From Croceibacterium_A sp035555595 (GTDB lineage Bacteria; Pseudomonadota; Alphaproteobacteria; Sphingomonadales; Sphingomonadaceae): DNA of 24,137 nt. Below, piece after piece: positions 21,884-24,137 of this stretch. Numbering within the stretch: the first letter of the stretch is position 1; the number at the start of each line of letters is the position of its first letter. The stretch covers positions 1-24,137 of the forward strand of contig DATMGK010000002.1 of assembly GCA_035555595.1 (NCBI GenBank), in the 5' to 3' direction. The notes beneath the pieces are model-generated. The model saw nothing but the letters and a program-made list of their open reading frames with translations, did no database searches and had not been told where the DNA came from. A program made the position numbers and the translations under genes.

Positions 21884-22462
21884 GTGCGCGAAGACATTCT
21901 GATTCTGGCCGGTGCGGCCGGTGCGGTGGCGGCGGTCGGGTTGCTGCGCCTTGCATGGGGGAAACCGGAACGCTCGCACGCGCTCAACTCCGCCGGCTGG
22001 GGTCTTTTATTGGCTGGTGTCGTATCTGGCGGAGTGGCGGCGGGAGCATGGGGCGTTGCGATCGTGTCGCTGGCCGCAATGATCGCGGCATTTGTCGCTC
22101 TGGCCGTAGCGGGAATCAAATCGCCGCAGGGCCGGACCAAGGCATCCACCCGTCGCGTGGGCCTGATGCCCGACAAGGGTGAGCCGCGCATGATCGGCCG
22201 CCGTGCCACCACGTTCCTGCTGACGATCGTCGCCGGGTTCGCGGTGTCGCTCGGCCTGGGCATGGCTGTACGGGCACTGGGCGGTGCGCTGGGCTGGGCC
22301 GCCCCTGATGCGAATGTGGCGGCATTCTTCACCGTGCCGCTGGCATGGTCGGCCCTGGTATTCGCGTTGCTGATGCAGGACAGGCGGCGCACTCAGATCC
22401 TGACGCTGCTGGTGTGCGGCCTGCCGGTGCTGCCGGTGCTCGCCAGCGGAGCGATGGCATGA
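21884..22462 (+). CDS. Small membrane protein, probable DUF3325-DUF3649 fusion of an iron-uptake operon
   Basis: A 192-residue membrane protein with two hydrophobic halves. The first (about 1-80; LNSAGWGLLLAGVVSGGVAA and AAMIAAFVALAVAGIKSP) resembles DUF3325. The second (about 105-190; RRATTFLLTIVAGFAVSLGL, then AAFFTVPLAWSALVFALLMQ) resembles DUF3649. In pseudomonads these two small families are separate genes flanking a PepSY_TM protein behind siderophore receptors. Here they look joined by a charged linker (about 80-105). The GTG at 21884 lies 7 nt after the receptor stop and has no Shine-Dalgarno, suggesting translational coupling; the open frame extends to 21830 inside the receptor gene. 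Its stop overlaps the next ATG. Function unknown, inferred to assist periplasmic iron release or uptake. Domain assignments were made by eye. Confidence 0.72.
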   Translation: MREDILILAGAAGAVAAVGLLRLAWGKPERSHALNSAGWGLLLAGVVSGGVAAGAWGVAIVSLAAMIAAFVALAVAGIKSPQGRTKASTRRVGLMPDKGEPRMIGRRATTFLLTIVAGFAVSLGLGMAVRALGGALGWAAPDANVAAFFTVPLAWSALVFALLMQDRRRTQILTLLVCGLPVLPVLASGAMA

Positions 22463-23775
22463 CCGCCGCGCCCCGGCCGTCCACGGTGCAGCGCGCCCTT
22501 TCGGCTCATGCCGCAATCGGGCTGCTGGCCGGTGCACTTCTCTACATCGTATGTCTGAGTGGGTCGCTGCTGGTATTTTACGAGGAATGGCAGCGGGTGG
22601 AAAATCCCGACCCGCCGCAAATGACCGAGATCGATCCCGACGCGGTGCAACGGGGAATGGAGGCCATGCTGGCCCGCGAGGCAGGAAAACCGGCGACCAC
22701 GCATTTCTTCGTCGATCTGCCGCTGGAAGAATTGCCTACGACGCGGGTGGTTACGGATACGGCATCGTTTCACATCGATGCCGAAGGGCGCCTTGCGGGC
22801 GAGGAAGACATCACTTGGTCAGACTTCCTCTATGCCCTGCACTACACGCTGAACATCCCGGTGGCGGAGGGGCTAATCGGGATCACCATCGTCGGCATTC
22901 TGGGCATGTTGATGCTGGCGCTGTCGATTTCGGGGGTCATTGCCCACCCACGGATCTTTCGTGACGCCTTTCGCCTGCGCGTGCGACACAGCGGCGGCGT
23001 GGCGCTGGCCGACTGGCACAATCGGCTGAGCGTCTGGACCCTGCCCTTCGGGCTGGCCATCGCGCTGACGGGCGCCGTGATCGGCCTGAGTTCCATCACC
23101 GCCTATGCGGTGGCGGAACGATATTATGGGGGAGATCTGGAGGCGCTCTATTCCACCATTTTCGCGGAGGAGGGAGAGCCTGACCCGGCCCCCGCCCCGC
23201 TGCCTGATATCGCGCGGGCGCTACGCCATGTGCGCGACAGCTTTCCGCAGGTCCGGCCGACCTATGTGATCGTTCATGAACCGGGCACGGCGGGGCAACA
23301 GGTGCAGATACTGGCAGAGCACCCACGACGCCTGATTTTCGGCGAATACTATCTGTTCAACGCAAAGGGCGATTTCATCGGGACCGGCGGAATGGCCGAT
23401 GGCGAGATCGGCCGGCAGGCTGCGGCATCGAACTATAACCTGCATTTCGGCAATTATGGCGGGCTGCCGGTCAAGCTGATCTATTTTGTGCTCGGCATGG
23501 CGCTGACCGCCATATGCGCGACGGGCACTTTCATCTGGTTGGGCAAGCGCCGTCGTCGCGGGATCGATGAGCCGCGCCTGCGCGCCGCGTGGCACGGCGT
23601 TGTATGGGGTGCCCCGGTGGCGCTGCTGCTGACCCTTGGCACGCGTGGGGTGATCGGCGGGGGTGCGCCGTTTGCGGCGATCTTCTGGATTGCGCTGGCG
23701 ATAGCTGTGGTCGGCGCGATCGCGCTGGCGACTATTTCCGGCGGCCGCGTGAAAGCCGCCCCAGATCCCGCCTGA
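22459..23775 (+). CDS. PepSY_TM family iron-uptake membrane protein (PiuB-like)
   Basis: A 438-residue inner-membrane protein of the PepSY-associated TM family, typically co-regulated with siderophore receptors and suspected of ferric-siderophore reduction or periplasmic iron handling. The N-terminus shows the family pattern HAAIGLLAGALLYIVCLSGS followed by LLVFYEEWQ. A large periplasmic domain precedes a TM pair (about 133-168). Next come DWHNRLSVWTLPFGLAIALT and a second periplasmic PepSY-like part, and last NLHFGNYGGLPVKLIYFVLG with further C-terminal helices. Conserved histidines (H17 near the first helix, and those in ALHYTLN, DWHNRL and NLHFGN) could bind haem or metal. The ATG at 22459 overlaps the preceding stop (ATGA), supporting a receptor/small membrane protein/PepSY operon under the Fur box. 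The longer open frame from 22345 overlaps the upstream gene and is rejected as start. Confidence 0.9.
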   Translation: MTAAPRPSTVQRALSAHAAIGLLAGALLYIVCLSGSLLVFYEEWQRVENPDPPQMTEIDPDAVQRGMEAMLAREAGKPATTHFFVDLPLEELPTTRVVTDTASFHIDAEGRLAGEEDITWSDFLYALHYTLNIPVAEGLIGITIVGILGMLMLALSISGVIAHPRIFRDAFRLRVRHSGGVALADWHNRLSVWTLPFGLAIALTGAVIGLSSITAYAVAERYYGGDLEALYSTIFAEEGEPDPAPAPLPDIARALRHVRDSFPQVRPTYVIVHEPGTAGQQVQILAEHPRRLIFGEYYLFNAKGDFIGTGGMADGEIGRQAAASNYNLHFGNYGGLPVKLIYFVLGMALTAICATGTFIWLGKRRRRGIDEPRLRAAWHGVVWGAPVALLLTLGTRGVIGGGAPFAAIFWIALAIAVVGAIALATISGGRVKAAPDPA

Positions 23776-24137
23776 CTCGCCGGACGCCCATCCACACTCC
23801 CAACAGGCACACCAGAGATACGCCTACCAGCAGCACGATCATCACGCCGTCCCACAGCGGGCGTTGACGCAGGAATGAAAAGTCCAGCCGGTGAAGCGCG
23901 AGGTGCCACCAGCGGAAGCTGCGACGGGCCGGGTCCGCATAACCGACGAGTTCACCCGTGCGCGGATCGAGATAAAGGCGCGTCTTCGCTTCGTCACTGT
24001 AGATCACCCGCCACGCGGGCAGCACGGCCGGGGACCCAGTGTGGTGCGTGTAGTGATAGCTGTCGCCTTGCGCGATCAGGCTCTGCGATGCGGATACACC
24101 GGGCTTGGCCATTCGAGCCAGAGCGGCGAGGTCCCCA
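23732..24137 (-). CDS. PepSY domain membrane protein, C-terminal part (cut by window edge)
   Basis: The last 134 or so residues of a second PepSY-type protein; the frame stays open to the right edge, so the true start lies outside and the internal ATG at 24112 is probably not it. The visible part has the PepSY core WRVIYSDEAKTRLYLDPRTG, then WWHLALHRLDFSFLRQRPLW, a single TM helix (VMIVLLVGVSLVCLLGVWMG) and a basic cytoplasmic tail. This layout is common in PepSY proteins accompanying TonB receptors. Its 3' end overlaps the convergent PepSY_TM gene by 44 nt. Possibly part of a second, oppositely oriented iron-acquisition unit beyond the window. Confidence 0.85.
   Translation of the reverse strand, partial: GDLAALARMAKPGVSASQSLIAQGDSYHYTHHTGSPAVLPAWRVIYSDEAKTRLYLDPRTGELVGYADPARRSFRWWHLALHRLDFSFLRQRPLWDGVMIVLLVGVSLVCLLGVWMGVRRVRRDLGRLSRGRRK

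Noticed and set aside
22345..22458. N-terminal extension of the PepSY_TM protein
   Set aside because: It overlaps the upstream membrane-protein gene; the ATG at 22459 gives the family-typical N-terminus and a coupled ATGA junction.

Overview
The window is GC-rich, with tightly packed genes, many GTG starts and no phage, transposon, tRNA, rRNA or CRISPR signature. Gene content suggests an alphaproteobacterium of the Sphingomonadales (Sphingomonadaceae/Erythrobacteraceae type): an exported M17 aminopeptidase beside a lipoprotein M16 peptidase, a LigW-like decarboxylase, a Tat-exported aldo/keto reductase and a TonB receptor/PepSY iron locus. The taxonomic assignment is inference from content and style, not a marker-gene result.

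Layout. (1) 1-5205, protein quality control: the start of clpB (minus, cut by the window edge) behind a sigma-32-like promoter, an exported M17 leucyl aminopeptidase (minus), and a divergent two-domain M16 metallopeptidase lipoprotein. (2) 5206-8364, a minus-strand run: LigW-like amidohydrolase/decarboxylase, dodecin, class III CoA-transferase, and queH (tRNA queuosine synthesis). (3) 8475-15378, plus strand: AraC-family regulator, exported PAP2 acid phosphatase, then a four-gene block. The first two genes are a split PEP-synthase-like kinase resembling phenylphosphate synthase, the third is a biotin carrier protein and the fourth is a pyruvate-carboxylase-like carboxyltransferase. (4) 15403-19613, housekeeping and miscellaneous: DUF1761 membrane protein (minus), rimO, Tat-dependent aldo/keto reductase, ATP/ADP-carrier-like transporter. 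(5) 19721-24137, an iron locus: a near-perfect Fur-type box, TonB-dependent siderophore receptor, a small membrane protein that looks like a DUF3325-DUF3649 fusion, a PepSY_TM protein, and a second PepSY protein on the opposite strand cut by the window edge.

The most interesting part is 10541-15378. The first three genes overlap by 4 nt at each junction and the fourth follows after 43 nt. Together they would phosphorylate a substrate through a phosphohistidine and then carboxylate it with biotin. This is the chemistry described for hydroxyacetophenone/acetovanillone catabolism (Acv system of Sphingobium sp. SYK-6, Hpe system of Rhodococcus rhodochrous GD02) and, for the kinase half, anaerobic phenol activation in Thauera. 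The carboxyltransferase keeps the metal ligands of pyruvate carboxylase but lacks the Arg that binds pyruvate, which fits a different acceptor. No biotin carboxylase gene is present in the window. The neighbouring AraC regulator, LigW-like decarboxylase, CoA-transferase and phosphatase could belong to the same aromatic-compound pathway, but that link is inferred from position only.
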